Assembly: GCF_000786695.1 (NCBI RefSeq)
Contig: NZ_CP009962.1
Location: forward strand, 2,542,001-2,606,000
Reading direction: 5' to 3'
Source of the DNA: Collimonas arenae
Lineage (GTDB): Bacteria > Pseudomonadota > Gammaproteobacteria > Burkholderiales > Burkholderiaceae_D
DNA length: 64,000 nt
Shown here: piece after piece, positions 17,351-26,912 of the stretch
Layout: every line of letters starts with the position of its first letter
How positions within the stretch are numbered: position 1 is the stretch's first letter
Made by a program: the position numbers and the translations under genes
Notes under the pieces: generated by a model
Seen by the model: only the letters and a program-made list of their open reading frames with translations
What the model was told of the DNA's origin: nothing
Databases searched by the model: none

Positions 17351-19840
17351 ATGAATAACAACCAGTTGAAGAGCCTTTTGAGCCAATATTCCTACACAAT
17401 CCCCAGCCGGGAGGAAATTCTCGGCCTTCTGCGGACCTCTTCCGAGCCGCAAAACGCCGCCGCTCTGGCAGCAGCACTAAGTGTCAAACCTGATGAAATG
17501 GAAGGTTTGACGCGCCGCCTGAACGCCATGGAGCGCGATGGCCAGGTCAAACCTGACCGCGCCGGCATCTACAAACTGACCAATTCACCGGGCTTTATCG
17601 AAGGCCGCGTCAGCAGTCACCGCGACGGTTTCGGTTTCTTGATCTCCGATGACGGCGGCGACGACGTGTTCCTGCCTGAGAAAGAAATGCAGAAAGTGCT
17701 GCATGGCGACCGTGTCCAGGCCCGCATTATCGGCACCGACCGCCGCGGTCGTCCTGAAGGGACGATTGTCGAAGTTGTCTCGCGCGCCAATACCCACGTC
17801 ATTGGTCGCTTGCTCAATGAAAACGGGGTTTGGGTCATTGCGCCGGAAGACAAGCGCATCAGCCAGGACATCATTCTCGCCGGATCGCCAGGCAAGGCCA
17901 AGGCTGGCCAGGTGGTGAGCGTGCAATTGACCGAACAACCGTCGCGTTTTACCCAGCCGGTAGGCAAGATTGTCGAAATTCTCGGCGATATCGACGATCC
18001 GGGCATGGAAATCGAAATCGCAGTACGCAAGTACGGCGTACCCCACGAATTTTCCGAAGCCGCAAAAAAGCTGGCCGCCAAGCTGCCGGGCGAAGTGCGT
18101 GCCGCCGACCTGGCCGATCGCGTCGATCTGCGCGACGTGCCGCTGGTGACGATTGATGGCGAAGATGCCCGCGACTTCGATGACGCCGTTTATTGCGAGC
18201 CGGTCAAGATCGGCCGCGCCAACGGCTATCGCTTGATCGTCGCGATTGCCGACGTCAGCCATTACGTCAAGCCGAACGATGCGCTGGACGTCGATGCGCT
18301 GGAGCGCAGCACCTCGGTCTACTTCCCGCGTCGCGTGATTCCTATGCTGCCGGAGAAGCTGTCCAATGGTCTCTGCTCACTGAATCCGGATGTCGACCGT
18401 TTGACGCTGGTGTGCGACGCCGTGATCAGCGCCAAGGGCGAAATCAAGGCTTACCAGTTTTATCCTGCAGTGATCCATTCCGCTGCACGCCTCACCTACA
18501 CTGAAGTTGCAGCGATTCTGGGTAACACCAAAGGGCCGGAAGCGGCCAAACGCCCGGGTCTGGTGCCGCATTTGCTGCATTTGTACGAAGTGTTCCACGC
18601 GTTGCTGCAAGCGCGTCAGGCGCGCGGTGCTATCGATTTCGAGACCACCGAGACTTACATCGTCTGCAATGCCGCCGGCAAGATCGAAAAAATCCTGCCG
18701 CGCACTCGTAACGATGCGCACAAGGTCATCGAAGAGTGCATGCTGGCAGCCAACGTCTGCGCCGCCGATCTGATGGAGCGTCACAAGCATCCGGGTCTGT
18801 TCCGCATCCATGCGCATCCGACCAAGGAAAAATTGACCATACTGCGCACCTTCCTGAAGCAGGTCGGCTTGAATCTGGGTGGCGGCGATACGCCGTCCGC
18901 ATCGGATTACGCGGAGCTGATGCCGAAGATCAAGGCGCGGCCGGACGCGATCCTGCTGCAAACCATGATGCTGCGCTCGATGCAGCAAGCGGTTTACAAC
19001 CCGGAAAACATTGGTCACTTCGGCTTGTCGTATGAGTCGTATGCGCACTTCACCAGCCCGATCCGCCGTTATCCCGATTTGCTGACGCACCGTACGATCA
19101 AGGCCATCCTGCAAGGCAAGCGTTACGAGCCGAAGGGCATGGATACCAGCGCGCTCAACACCATGCTGTCGCCAGCCGGCCGTAAGAAGCAGGCGGAAGA
19201 CAAGGCTGCAGGCAAGAAGAAAAACGAGGGCAGCCTGGCGATCTGGGAAGCGCTTGGAGTGCATTGTTCTGCCAATGAGCGACGCGCCGATGAAGCATCG
19301 CGTGATGTCGAAGCATGGCTCAAGTGTTATTTCATCCGTGACAAGCTGGGCGAGGAATTCACTGGCGTGATTTCCGGTGTTGCAACTTTTGGTATTTTTG
19401 TCCAGCTGGATGCCTTGTATATCGAGGGGCTGGTGCATGTGACCGAACTTGGCGCGGATTATTTCCAATACGATGAGGCGCGCCATGAATTGCGCGGGGA
19501 ACGCACTGGCATCCGTTACCAACTTACCGATCGGGTTACGGTGCAAGTCAGCCGGGTCGACCTGGATGCGCGCAAGATCGATTTGCGTCTGGTCAACGAG
19601 CCAGGCATCAAAACCGTGCTCAAGAACGAAGCGCGACGTGCGGACAATGAACAAGGCCGTGGCGCCAAGCCCAAGGCTGGCGGCAAAGGCACGCCCCAGA
19701 AAACCGCGAGGGTGACGACGGCTGCTAAAACCACGCCTGCAGGTAGGGCGACCAAAGCCAAGAAGGTCAAGGCCGCCGGTCCTGCGGAGAAGGCGCGGGC
19801 GCCAAAGGCGTTCACCAAGTCCAGCAAGCGCAAGCGATAG
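17351..19840 (+). CDS. rnr: Ribonuclease R
   Basis: An 829-residue 3'-5' exoribonuclease of the RNase II family. Order seen: N-terminal winged helix (residues about 15-75), cold-shock domains, the RNB catalytic domain with the acidic cluster DGEDARDFDDAV (about 270-281), an S1 domain (about 660-745), and a long Lys/Ala-rich basic tail (about 755-829), which in RNase R helps unwind structured RNA. It degrades structured and defective RNA and helps tmRNA quality control. It is followed by rlmB, the same gene pair as in Escherichia coli. Confidence 0.96.
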   Translation: MNNNQLKSLLSQYSYTIPSREEILGLLRTSSEPQNAAALAAALSVKPDEMEGLTRRLNAMERDGQVKPDRAGIYKLTNSPGFIEGRVSSHRDGFGFLISDDGGDDVFLPEKEMQKVLHGDRVQARIIGTDRRGRPEGTIVEVVSRANTHVIGRLLNENGVWVIAPEDKRISQDIILAGSPGKAKAGQVVSVQLTEQPSRFTQPVGKIVEILGDIDDPGMEIEIAVRKYGVPHEFSEAAKKLAAKLPGEVRAADLADRVDLRDVPLVTIDGEDARDFDDAVYCEPVKIGRANGYRLIVAIADVSHYVKPNDALDVDALERSTSVYFPRRVIPMLPEKLSNGLCSLNPDVDRLTLVCDAVISAKGEIKAYQFYPAVIHSAARLTYTEVAAILGNTKGPEAAKRPGLVPHLLHLYEVFHALLQARQARGAIDFETTETYIVCNAAGKIEKILPRTRNDAHKVIEECMLAANVCAADLMERHKHPGLFRIHAHPTKEKLTILRTFLKQVGLNLGGGDTPSASDYAELMPKIKARPDAILLQTMMLRSMQQAVYNPENIGHFGLSYESYAHFTSPIRRYPDLLTHRTIKAILQGKRYEPKGMDTSALNTMLSPAGRKKQAEDKAAGKKKNEGSLAIWEALGVHCSANERRADEASRDVEAWLKCYFIRDKLGEEFTGVISGVATFGIFVQLDALYIEGLVHVTELGADYFQYDEARHELRGERTGIRYQLTDRVTVQVSRVDLDARKIDLRLVNEPGIKTVLKNEARRADNEQGRGAKPKAGGKGTPQKTARVTTAAKTTPAGRATKAKKVKAAGPAEKARAPKAFTKSSKRKR

Positions 19841-19907
19841 ATTGCCTCACATAGTTAGATTTTAGATTTATATAGATTCAAATTAGATTCAAACAGATAG
19901 ATAGAAT

Positions 19908-20651
19908 ATGAAAAGTAAAATGATTTTCGGTTTTCACGCCGTCACCGCGCGTTTGCGTCATGAAGCATCGTCGGTGGAAGAGATTTACGTGGATGCCAGC
20001 CGCGTCGACCGTCGCATGCAGGATTTGCTGCAGGCTGCGAAAGCCGTTGGCGTACGTGTTATTCCTGTGGACGACCAGCGCTTGTCGAATATCGTCGGCA
20101 CCCGTCGTCACCAGGGCGTTGTCGCCAAGGCCGGCGAGCTGTCGCTGGCGCGTAACCTGGACGAGTTGCTGGACGCCATTGTCGGGCCGCCGCTGCTGCT
20201 GATCCTCGACGGCATTACCGATCCGCATAACCTGGGTGCTTGCCTGCGGGTAGCCGACGGCGCCGGCGCGCATGCCGTGATCGCCCCGAAAGACCGTGCC
20301 GTTGGCCTGAACGCCACTGCCGCCAAGGTGGCGAGCGGCGCGGCAGAAACCGTTCCTTATATTACCGTGACCAATCTGGCGCGTACTTTGCGTGAGTTGA
20401 AAGAGCGGGAAATCTGGTTGATCGGCACCGACGAAGATGGCGAAAAAGGCTTGTACGAAGCCGATTTCTCCACCCCTGCAGCGATTGTCATGGGCTCCGA
20501 AGGCGAGGGCATGCGCCGTTTGACGCGTGAAACCTGCGATGTGCTGGTCAACGTGCCGATGTTCGGTTCTGTCGAAAGTCTGAACGTTTCGGTGGCTTCC
20601 GGCGTCTGCCTGTATGAAGCGCGTCGTCAGCGCATGGTCAAGGGTTGTTGA
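19908..20651 (+). CDS. rlmB: 23S rRNA (guanosine-2251-2'-O)-methyltransferase RlmB
   Basis: A 247-residue SpoU-family enzyme. The N-terminal substrate-binding domain (1-75) precedes a trefoil-knot methyltransferase domain with the three family motifs: [14 protein letters not shown] (about 103-116), GSEGEGM (near 198-204), and the C-terminal [11 protein letters not shown]. It methylates G2251 in the ribosomal P loop. It follows rnr by 67 bases. That spacer is unusually rich in TAGAT-type short repeats. Confidence 0.95.
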   Translation: MKSKMIFGFHAVTARLRHEASSVEEIYVDASRVDRRMQDLLQAAKAVGVRVIPVDDQRLSNIVGTRRHQGVVAKAGELSLARNLDELLDAIVGPPLLLILDGITDPHNLGACLRVADGAGAHAVIAPKDRAVGLNATAAKVASGAAETVPYITVTNLARTLRELKEREIWLIGTDEDGEKGLYEADFSTPAAIVMGSEGEGMRRLTRETCDVLVNVPMFGSVESLNVSVASGVCLYEARRQRMVKGC

Positions 20652-20683
20652 TTTTACTTCTGCATTCAATGTGCTGAGCTTTG

Positions 20684-20721
20684 CTGCACCGTCGTCGTGT
20701 CGTCGTACGACGATGGTGCAG
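20684..20721 (+). promoter_or_regulatory. Strong 15-bp hairpin between rlmB and cysE
   Basis: Arms 20684-20698 and 20707-20721 are complementary over 15 pairs with one G-U, around an 8-base loop. An inner 12-base perfect palindrome (CGTCGTACGACG) is an alternative pairing. No T-run follows, so it does not fit a classical intrinsic terminator. It may stabilise the rlmB message end or act in the cysE leader. Confidence 0.5.
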
Positions 20722-20834
20722 GGCCAGCCACCTTTCCGGTCGCTGCGGTATTGGCCGTTCCCGAAGTTCCTGTGTAAAAGACGGCTGGCGTAATTTGGAA
20801 TAACATTACGCCTCCGCATTCATTCGATATCCTT

Positions 20835-21584
20835 ATGTTCAGCCGCATTCGTGAAGACATTGCCAACATCATGGCGCGCGATCCCGCCGCCCGCACGCAG
20901 TGGGAAGTGCTGACTTGTTATCCCGGGCTGCACGCCATCATCCTGCATCGCTGGGCGCACCATTGCTGGCACAACGGTTTCAAATGGCCGGGGCGTTTCA
21001 TTTCGCAGGTGGCGCGCATGTTTACCGGAATTGAAATCCATCCCGGCGCCACTATCGGCCGCCGTGTTTTCATCGATCACGGCTTCGGCGTGGTGATTGG
21101 CGAAACCGCGGAAGTCGGCGACGATTGCACCATCTACCAAGGCGTAACCTTGGGCGGCACATCGCTCAACAAGGGCGCCAAGCGTCATCCAACGCTGGCG
21201 CGCGGCGCCATCATCGGCGCCGGCGCAAAAGTGCTGGGTGGCTTTACCGTCGGCGAGGGAGCCAAGGTCGGCTCCAACGCGGTGGTGGTCAAGGAAGTGC
21301 CGCCCGGCGCGACGGCTGTCGGCAATCCAGCACGCATCGTTCAGAAAGAAGCAGGCAGCGGCAAGGATGAGGCCGCGGCGCGGATGTTTGCAGCCTACGG
21401 TGTCACGCCGAATGGCGACGATCCCTTGTCCAAGGCGCTGCATGGCCTGATCGATAACGCCGCTGCGCAAGAGCACCAGATCGACCGCATCATTGCGCTG
21501 CTGAAGAAATCCGGGATGGCTTGCGAGAGTCTGCCCGAGCTGGAAAAATTTGATCCGGACCAACTCAATAAACTGGTTGAGTAA
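20835..21584 (+). CDS. cysE: Serine O-acetyltransferase CysE
   Basis: A 249-residue enzyme that makes O-acetylserine for cysteine synthesis. The N-terminal helical part (1-65) precedes a left-handed beta-helix built of hexapeptide repeats (about 70-175), with the catalytic His in [15 protein letters not shown]. The C-terminal tail is longer than in the short Bacillus form and does not end in the classical Ile that inserts into cysteine synthase: it ends LNKLVE. That may mean a weak or absent synthase complex (inference). It begins 183 bases after rlmB. Confidence 0.94.
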   Translation: MFSRIREDIANIMARDPAARTQWEVLTCYPGLHAIILHRWAHHCWHNGFKWPGRFISQVARMFTGIEIHPGATIGRRVFIDHGFGVVIGETAEVGDDCTIYQGVTLGGTSLNKGAKRHPTLARGAIIGAGAKVLGGFTVGEGAKVGSNAVVVKEVPPGATAVGNPARIVQKEAGSGKDEAAARMFAAYGVTPNGDDPLSKALHGLIDNAAAQEHQIDRIIALLKKSGMACESLPELEKFDPDQLNKLVE

Positions 21585-21607
21585 GGCCGTGTGCAAGGAG
21601 AGTGCGA

Positions 21608-22333
21608 ATGAATCAGGACGTGAATGCCATTTCAGCAGGTGATGAGCCGGTTGATGCTACAAAGAAAAACGACGATTTTCTCGATCAATTTGAAATTCGC
21701 GTGCTGGCGGTTCTGGCTGAAAAAGAAGCGCTGACGCCGGATAACTATCCATTGTCATTGAATACCCTGACCAACGGCTGCAACCAACTGTCCAGCCGCG
21801 ATCCGGTGATGTCGATCAGCGAGTCGACCGTCCTGGATATCTTGCAGCGCCTGATGCAACGCAAGCTGGTAGTCGAGGTGAAGCAGGCCGGTGCGCGGGT
21901 TTCCAAATACGAACATCGGATGCGCGTCAAGTGGGTGCTTGAGCAAGACAAGCTGGCGGCGCTGACGACCTTGATGTTGCGTGGCGTGCAGACCGCCGGC
22001 GAGTTGCGTAGTCGCAGCGGCCGGCTCCATGAATTCGCATCCGTAGGGGAGATCGAAACCGCCTTGCAGTTCCTGGCTGACAAATATCCGCCGCTGGTGG
22101 CGCGTCTGGCGAAATCGCCCGGGACCAAGGAATCGCGTTACGCTCACTTGCTGGCTGGGGAAGAAATACTGGAGCAACAGGCGATGGCAGATGCGATATC
22201 GGGTAGTGCTTCGGTGGTGCGCAGTGGCAGCCAGGACCGCATCGCTCAGCTGGAAGGTGAAGTGGTGAATCTAAAACGACAGATGGAAGATCTGTCGGCG
22301 CAGTTTGCCGAATTCAAGCGACAGTTTGACTGA
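21608..22333 (+). CDS. YceH-family (DUF480, UPF0502) protein
   Basis: A 241-residue protein of the conserved but poorly understood YceH family. It carries two winged-helix-like repeats (residues about 20-100 and 105-180) with the family motif VLAVLAEKEALTPDNYPLSLN, and a C-terminal coiled coil (about 205-240). AAGGAG precedes ATG 21608 by 6-7 bases, which favours this start over the GTG at 21602. It is in line with cysE, 23 bases after it. No enzymatic function can be stated. Confidence 0.88.
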   Translation: MNQDVNAISAGDEPVDATKKNDDFLDQFEIRVLAVLAEKEALTPDNYPLSLNTLTNGCNQLSSRDPVMSISESTVLDILQRLMQRKLVVEVKQAGARVSKYEHRMRVKWVLEQDKLAALTTLMLRGVQTAGELRSRSGRLHEFASVGEIETALQFLADKYPPLVARLAKSPGTKESRYAHLLAGEEILEQQAMADAISGSASVVRSGSQDRIAQLEGEVVNLKRQMEDLSAQFAEFKRQFD

Positions 22334-22374
22334 GCCTTCTTCGATGCCTTGCCGATCGGTTTGCCTGCGTGCCG

Positions 22375-23166
22375 TTAATCAATGATCTCCTGGCCGTCCG
22401 GGCCGAAGCGGTGGATCACGCCCGCCGTATCAATGGCAATCCAGCCGCCGCGTGGCGTCTTGACGTCGTATTCCCAATCCGGCAATACATAGCGAGTCCG
22501 GGTGCCGCCTTCGATTGAGGTTTGATGGCGTGCAGGCCTGTGTGTATGGCCGTGAATCAAGGTGTCGGTCCCAGTGGCGTCAAACAGGGCGTTCACAGCC
22601 TCTGCGTTGACGTCCATGATTTCCATCGATTTGTGACGCTGCTCTTGCTGGCTTTCCTTGCGTACGCCGGCGATGATCGTCTTGCGTTGCTCCAGTGGCA
22701 GCGCCAGGAATTGCGCTTGCCACTGAGGCTGCCGGACCTGCTGCCGAAAAGCCATATAAGCCAGGTCGTCGGTGCATTGCGCATCGCCATGTGCGACCGT
22801 CAGGCGGCGACCGGCTACCGTAATGACCGAAGGGTCTGGCAGTATCGTCAGAGCGGCTGCCTGGGCAAAGCTGTCGCCCACCAGGAAATCACGATTGCCA
22901 GCGACCCAGAAAACCTGGACGCCGCCGTTGCTGACCTGGCGGATGGCTTCGGCAATTTCATGGTTGTAGGGCGTCTCCAGATCATCGTCGCCAGCCCAGT
23001 ACTCGAACAGGTCCCCTAGCAGATACAGTTGCTGCACCGCCTTTGCCTGGACTTGCAGGAAGTCCAGGAAAGCCTGCGTCGTACGCGGGTGCGCCGTCTG
23101 CAAATGCAGGTCGGAGATAAACAGCGCAACGGTAGCGGCTGGCGGGTTCGAGTCTGTGGCTGTCAT
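22375..23166 (-). CDS. lpxH: UDP-2,3-diacylglucosamine diphosphatase LpxH
   Basis: A 263-residue calcineurin-like phosphoesterase that makes lipid X in lipid A synthesis. Metal motifs: DLHL (about 18-21), GDLFEYW, GNRDF, and the C-terminal HGHTHRPA. Peripheral membrane protein in the family. It is the last of a minus-strand trio with the two cyclophilin genes (ppiA-ppiB-lpxH), with 30 bases to ppiB, an arrangement found throughout Burkholderiales. Confidence 0.94.
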   Translation of the reverse strand: MTATDSNPPAATVALFISDLHLQTAHPRTTQAFLDFLQVQAKAVQQLYLLGDLFEYWAGDDDLETPYNHEIAEAIRQVSNGGVQVFWVAGNRDFLVGDSFAQAAALTILPDPSVITVAGRRLTVAHGDAQCTDDLAYMAFRQQVRQPQWQAQFLALPLEQRKTIIAGVRKESQQEQRHKSMEIMDVNAEAVNALFDATGTDTLIHGHTHRPARHQTSIEGGTRTRYVLPDWEYDVKTPRGGWIAIDTAGVIHRFGPDGQEIID

Positions 23167-23196
23167 AAGATGGCTGGAGGATGTTGCCTGGAACTG

Positions 23197-23688
23197 TTAA
23201 GCGACTACTTCGGCTTTTTCGATGATGACGTCGGTTTCCGGTACGTCAGCGAACATGCCGCTGCGTGTGGTCTTGACTTTCTCGATAGCGTCGACGATGT
23301 CCATGCCTTCAACTACCTTGCCGAATACGCAATAACCCCAGCCGTCCTGGCCAGGATAGTCGAGGAAGCTGTTGTTCTTGACGTTGATGAAGAACTGCGC
23401 CGACGCCGAATGCGGTGCCGAAGTACGTGCCATTGCGAGGGTGTATGGCGCATTCTTGAGGCCGTTCTTGGCTTCGTTTTCAACTGGATCGTTGGTCGGT
23501 TTTTGTTTCATGCCAGGCTCGAAACCGCCGCCTTGCACCATAAAGCCTGGAATCACACGGTGAAAAATCGTGCCGTTGTAATGGCCGGCGTTAACATAGG
23601 CCAGGAAGTTTTCAACGCTCTTCGGTGCTTTTTCAGCGTCCAGTTCGATCTTGATCTTGCCGTGGTTGGTGGTGAGGATGACAGCCAT
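23197..23688 (-). CDS. ppiB: Cytoplasmic peptidyl-prolyl cis-trans isomerase B (cyclophilin)
   Basis: A 163-residue single-domain cyclophilin without a signal peptide. The catalytic core is present: the Arg/Phe/Gln residues in [17 protein letters not shown], then ASAQFFIN and GYCVFGKV. It speeds proline isomerisation in folding proteins. It lies 81 bases downstream of the exported paralogue ppiA and is about half identical to it by eye, so the pair arose by duplication. Confidence 0.94.
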   Translation of the reverse strand: MAVILTTNHGKIKIELDAEKAPKSVENFLAYVNAGHYNGTIFHRVIPGFMVQGGGFEPGMKQKPTNDPVENEAKNGLKNAPYTLAMARTSAPHSASAQFFINVKNNSFLDYPGQDGWGYCVFGKVVEGMDIVDAIEKVKTTRSGMFADVPETDVIIEKAEVVA

Positions 23689-23704
23689 GGTATTTCCTAT
23701 AAAT

Positions 23705-23772
23705 GGTTGAGAGGGTTGAAAGGGTTGATAGAGAGAGAATCTGAAAATTATTTAAATTATTTAAATTATTTA
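23705..23772. repeat. Short simple repeats between the two cyclophilin genes
   Basis: Two small tandem tracts fill the gap: three units of GGTTGA(G/A)(A/G) at about 23705-23730, and three units of AAATTATTT at about 23746-23770, the last running into the ppiA stop codon. They have no hairpin potential of note. Such tracts can vary in copy number between strains. Confidence 0.6.
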
Positions 23773-24360
23773 TTTAGTCACAGTGGCGGATTCGATGATC
23801 ACCGGCGTGGTCGGCACATCTTGATAGGCAGTTTTAACCTTCTTGATCTTGTCGACCACGTTCATGCCTTTGATAACCCGGCCGAATACCGCGTAGCCCC
23901 AGCCGTCGCGGCCTGGATAGTTGAGGAATTCATTGTTGTTGACGTTGATGAAAAACTGCGCGCCGGCCGATTGCGGATCTGCGGTACGCGCCATGGCAAT
24001 ACTGTATGGCACATTCTTGAGGCCGTTCTTTGCTTCGTTCTCGACCTTGTTTGGAGCAGGCTTCTCAACCATGTCCTTGCTCATGCCGCCGCCCTGGATC
24101 ATGAAGTTGTCGATCACGCGATGGAAGATCGTACCGTTATAATGGCCGCTGTTGACGTAGCTTAAAAAGTTATTGACTGTCTTTGGCGCTTTTTCCGGAT
24201 TCAGTTCAATGACGATGTCGCCCATATTGGTTTTCAACAAAACATGCGGCTTGGCGACAACACCGGCAAGCGCCGGGTTGACTGCTAAAGAGGCAGCTGT
24301 TAACGCCGATGCAAGCGCCAAAGTGAACTTGCGACGGGACAAACCAAGAGGTGCGGTCAT
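23770..24360 (-). CDS. ppiA: Exported peptidyl-prolyl cis-trans isomerase A (cyclophilin), probable Tat substrate
   Basis: A 196-residue cyclophilin with the same catalytic motifs as its neighbour ([22 protein letters not shown]). Residues 1-32 form a signal peptide that contains SRRKFT ahead of a mild hydrophobic core and an ALA cleavage site. Twin arginine with Phe at +2 fits the Tat pathway, which exports folded proteins; Sec export remains possible. It acts in the periplasm. It is the first gene of the ppiA-ppiB-lpxH group and is divergent from cysS. Confidence 0.92.
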   Translation of the reverse strand: MTAPLGLSRRKFTLALASALTAASLAVNPALAGVVAKPHVLLKTNMGDIVIELNPEKAPKTVNNFLSYVNSGHYNGTIFHRVIDNFMIQGGGMSKDMVEKPAPNKVENEAKNGLKNVPYSIAMARTADPQSAGAQFFINVNNNEFLNYPGRDGWGYAVFGRVIKGMNVVDKIKKVKTAYQDVPTTPVIIESATVTK

Positions 24361-24555
24361 AAAAATCCTTCATGTAAGGGGTGCCGTTTTCATACTTCAA
24401 GTGGTGCATTTTCGCTTTTCAGTAATGATATACTGCGGCGAAAAGCAACATTTTATCAAACTAAACACTGCAAAAGAGTTTTGACGGCCTTGTTGTATTG
24501 GCGTTGCGTACTGAAAGTGCGTGGATGCGTGGAACGGCATGCAATATTTCTGTGC

Positions 24556-24698
24556 TTTATTTTTGTATTGTTAGGACTGACGCAAAATTTCGCCAGCAAG
24601 GCACGCCAACGTCAACAGGATACCTGTACGGCAAGGCGGCAAGGTTGGACATAACGCCGTTGGCGGGGTTTTGCGTAAGTCCTCATTTTATTTTTGTA
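24556..24698. mobile_element. MITE-like imperfect palindrome flanked by 12-bp direct repeats
   Basis: Between the divergent ppiA and cysS genes, AGGACTGACGCAAAA (from 24573) and its imperfect inverse TTTTGCGTAAGTCCT (to 24683) bound 111 bases, with an inner perfect pair CGCCAACG/CGTTGGCG at 24604-24611 and 24658-24665. The 12-base word TTTATTTTTGTA lies outside on both sides (24556-24567 and 24687-24698). No coding capacity. It may be a miniature inverted-repeat element or a remnant of an insertion sequence, but the direct repeats do not abut the inverted repeats exactly. Confidence 0.4.
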
Positions 24699-24717
24699 CC
24701 CCTTGCCGCATCTTCCC

Positions 24718-26145
24718 ATGAGCGACCTGAAAATATATAACACGCTGGCGCGTGAGAAGCAGCCGTTTTCTCCGATCGAACCGGGCAAAGTCCGCATGTA
24801 CGTATGCGGCATGACGGTGTACGACTATTGCCATCTTGGTCACGGCCGCGTCATGGTGGTGTTCGACATGGTGCAACGCTGGCTGCGGCAGTCCGGTTTT
24901 GACGTCACTTATGTGCGCAACATCACCGATATCGACGACAAAATCATCAAGCGTGCGGTGGAAAATGGTGAGACCATTTCTCAGCTGACTGGCCGTTTCA
25001 TCCAGGCGATGGATGAAGATGCGGCGGCGCTCGGCGTTCAAAAGCCTGACCACGAACCACGCGCGACGGCATTTGTGCCGCAGATGCTTGCCCTGATCGA
25101 GAAGCTCGAGCACAAAGGGCTGGCTTATCAAGGCGGCGACGGCGATGTCAATTATTCGGTACGCGACTTTTCCGGCTACGGAAAATTGTCGGGCAAATCG
25201 CTCGACGATCTGCGGGCAGGCGAACGGGTTGACGTTAACGTCGGCAAGCGCGATCCGCTCGACTTTGTCTTGTGGAAGGCCGCCAAGGCCAGCGAACCGG
25301 AAGAGGTCAAGTGGACTTCACGCTGGGGCCAGGGGCGGCCTGGCTGGCACATCGAATGCTCTGCAATGGCGGAACAATTGCTGGGCGAGCAGTTTGATAT
25401 TCACGGAGGCGGCCAGGACTTGCAGTTTCCGCATCACGAAAATGAAATCGCGCAGTCAGAAGGCGCGCATGGCCATCAGTTTGTCAATTACTGGATGCAC
25501 AACGGCTTTGTCCGCATCGACAATGAAAAGATGTCGAAGTCGTTGGGAAATTTTTTCACGATTCGCGATGTCCTGAAAAAGTACGATGCTGAAGTGGTGC
25601 GCTTTTTTATTCTGCGCGCGCATTATCGTAGCCCCCTGAATTATGCCGATACCAATCTGGATGACGCCAAGCAAGGCTTGACGCGTTTATATACTGCCTT
25701 GAAGGAAGTGCCGGCGGATACCTTGCCGCTTGATTGGGATGACGCTCACGCACAGCGGCTGGCTGCCGCCATGAATGACGATTTCAATACGCCGATGGCG
25801 ATTTCCGGTCTGTTCGATCTGGCCAACGAAGTGAATAAAAATAAATCTGCAGCAGCTGCGCGTCAGTTGCAGCATCTGGCGGGCACGCTCGGTTTGCTGC
25901 AGCGCACGCCGGAAGATTTTTTGAAGGGGCGCAGCAATTTAACTGCAGGCGGTGAAATTGACGGAAATGGCATTGCGCAAGCGGCATTGTCGGAGCAAGA
26001 TATCCTACTCAAAATTCAAGCTCGTCAAGCAGCAAAAATAGCCAAGGATTTTTCTACGGCCGATCAGATCCGCAAGGATTTATTGGCCGATGGCATTTTG
26101 CTGGAAGATAAGCCCGGCGGTCAAACCGAATGGCGAAGGGCGTAA
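24718..26145 (+). CDS. cysS: Cysteinyl-tRNA synthetase
   Basis: A 475-residue class I synthetase starting at ATG 24718. Seen: the HIGH-type signature as CHLGHGR (about residues 37-43), the zinc ligands Cys29 and ECSAM...HHENE, and KMSKS (near 270) in the anticodon-side loop. It joins cysteine to its tRNA. The longer frame from 24694 adds 8 residues without a ribosome site. The AlkA-type glycosylase gene follows after 4 bases, so the two are probably cotranscribed. Confidence 0.96.
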   Translation: MSDLKIYNTLAREKQPFSPIEPGKVRMYVCGMTVYDYCHLGHGRVMVVFDMVQRWLRQSGFDVTYVRNITDIDDKIIKRAVENGETISQLTGRFIQAMDEDAAALGVQKPDHEPRATAFVPQMLALIEKLEHKGLAYQGGDGDVNYSVRDFSGYGKLSGKSLDDLRAGERVDVNVGKRDPLDFVLWKAAKASEPEEVKWTSRWGQGRPGWHIECSAMAEQLLGEQFDIHGGGQDLQFPHHENEIAQSEGAHGHQFVNYWMHNGFVRIDNEKMSKSLGNFFTIRDVLKKYDAEVVRFFILRAHYRSPLNYADTNLDDAKQGLTRLYTALKEVPADTLPLDWDDAHAQRLAAAMNDDFNTPMAISGLFDLANEVNKNKSAAAARQLQHLAGTLGLLQRTPEDFLKGRSNLTAGGEIDGNGIAQAALSEQDILLKIQARQAAKIAKDFSTADQIRKDLLADGILLEDKPGGQTEWRRA

Positions 26146-26149
26146 ACCT

Positions 26150-26815
26150 ATGCAAAAAACGATAGCTGCCGACTCCAGCTTTTTTGTGCCTTCGTATTGG
26201 GAAGACGCCAAGGCCGAGTTGATGAAGCGTGACCGCATCATGCGTAAATTGATTCCGCAGTTTGGCGATCTGCATCTGGTTGGCCGCGGCGAGGCGTTTA
26301 CCACGCTGGCGCGTTCTGTGGTGGGGCAGCAGATTACGGTCAAGGCGGCAGAATCGGTATGGCAGAAACTCTTGCTGGTTTGTCCCAAGACCACGCCGGC
26401 GCAGGTATTGAAAGCAGGCCCTGAACAGTTGGCGGCTTGCGGTTTATCGAAACGTAAAGCAGACTATATTCTTGATCTTGCTGATCATTTCAAGGCAAAA
26501 AGGGTCGATGCCGAGCAATGGCAAGAGATGGAAGATGAGGACGTCATCGCCGATCTGACGCAAATCAGAGGCATCGGACGCTGGACAGCGGAGATGTTTT
26601 TGATATTTAATTTGCTCCGGCCCAATATTTTGCCTTTGGATGACCCGGGGTTGCTTAAAGGCATCAGTGTCAATTATTTTTCGGGCGAGCCGGTTTCGCG
26701 TAGCGATGCACGCGAGGTATCTGCAAACTGGGAGCCCTGGCGTACCGTGGCAACGTGGTATCTTTGGCGTAGTCTGGATCCGGTATCTACAGAATATCAA
26801 GGCATTACTGAGTAG
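26150..26815 (+). CDS. DNA-3-methyladenine glycosylase II (AlkA-type HhH-GPD)
   Basis: A 221-residue HhH-GPD glycosylase that removes alkylated bases. The helix-hairpin-helix is at IRGIGRWTAEMF (about 144-155), followed by the catalytic Asp in LPLDDPGL (about 164-171). It lacks the iron-sulphur cysteines of MutY/Nth and the extra N-terminal domain of E. coli AlkA, fitting the short AlkA forms common in Burkholderiales. The frame is open upstream into cysS, but ATG 26150, four bases after the cysS stop, is the natural start. Confidence 0.92.
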   Translation: MQKTIAADSSFFVPSYWEDAKAELMKRDRIMRKLIPQFGDLHLVGRGEAFTTLARSVVGQQITVKAAESVWQKLLLVCPKTTPAQVLKAGPEQLAACGLSKRKADYILDLADHFKAKRVDAEQWQEMEDEDVIADLTQIRGIGRWTAEMFLIFNLLRPNILPLDDPGLLKGISVNYFSGEPVSRSDAREVSANWEPWRTVATWYLWRSLDPVSTEYQGITE

Positions 26816-26912
26816 CAGGCGACTGACAAAAAGACAAGTCATTGCTGGGCTGTGGTTTGTCCGTGAGTTAGCTGGTAGTGCGTCAGTAGTGATGGTTTAA
26901 TAAAGGAATAAT

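Noticed and set aside
18377..19654. 425-codon minus-strand ORF
   Set aside because: Antisense to the RNase R gene; high-GC codon bias creates such long shadows.
23029..24165. 378-codon plus-strand ORF
   Set aside because: It is antisense to lpxH, ppiB and ppiA, which have clear family motifs; the ORF itself has none.
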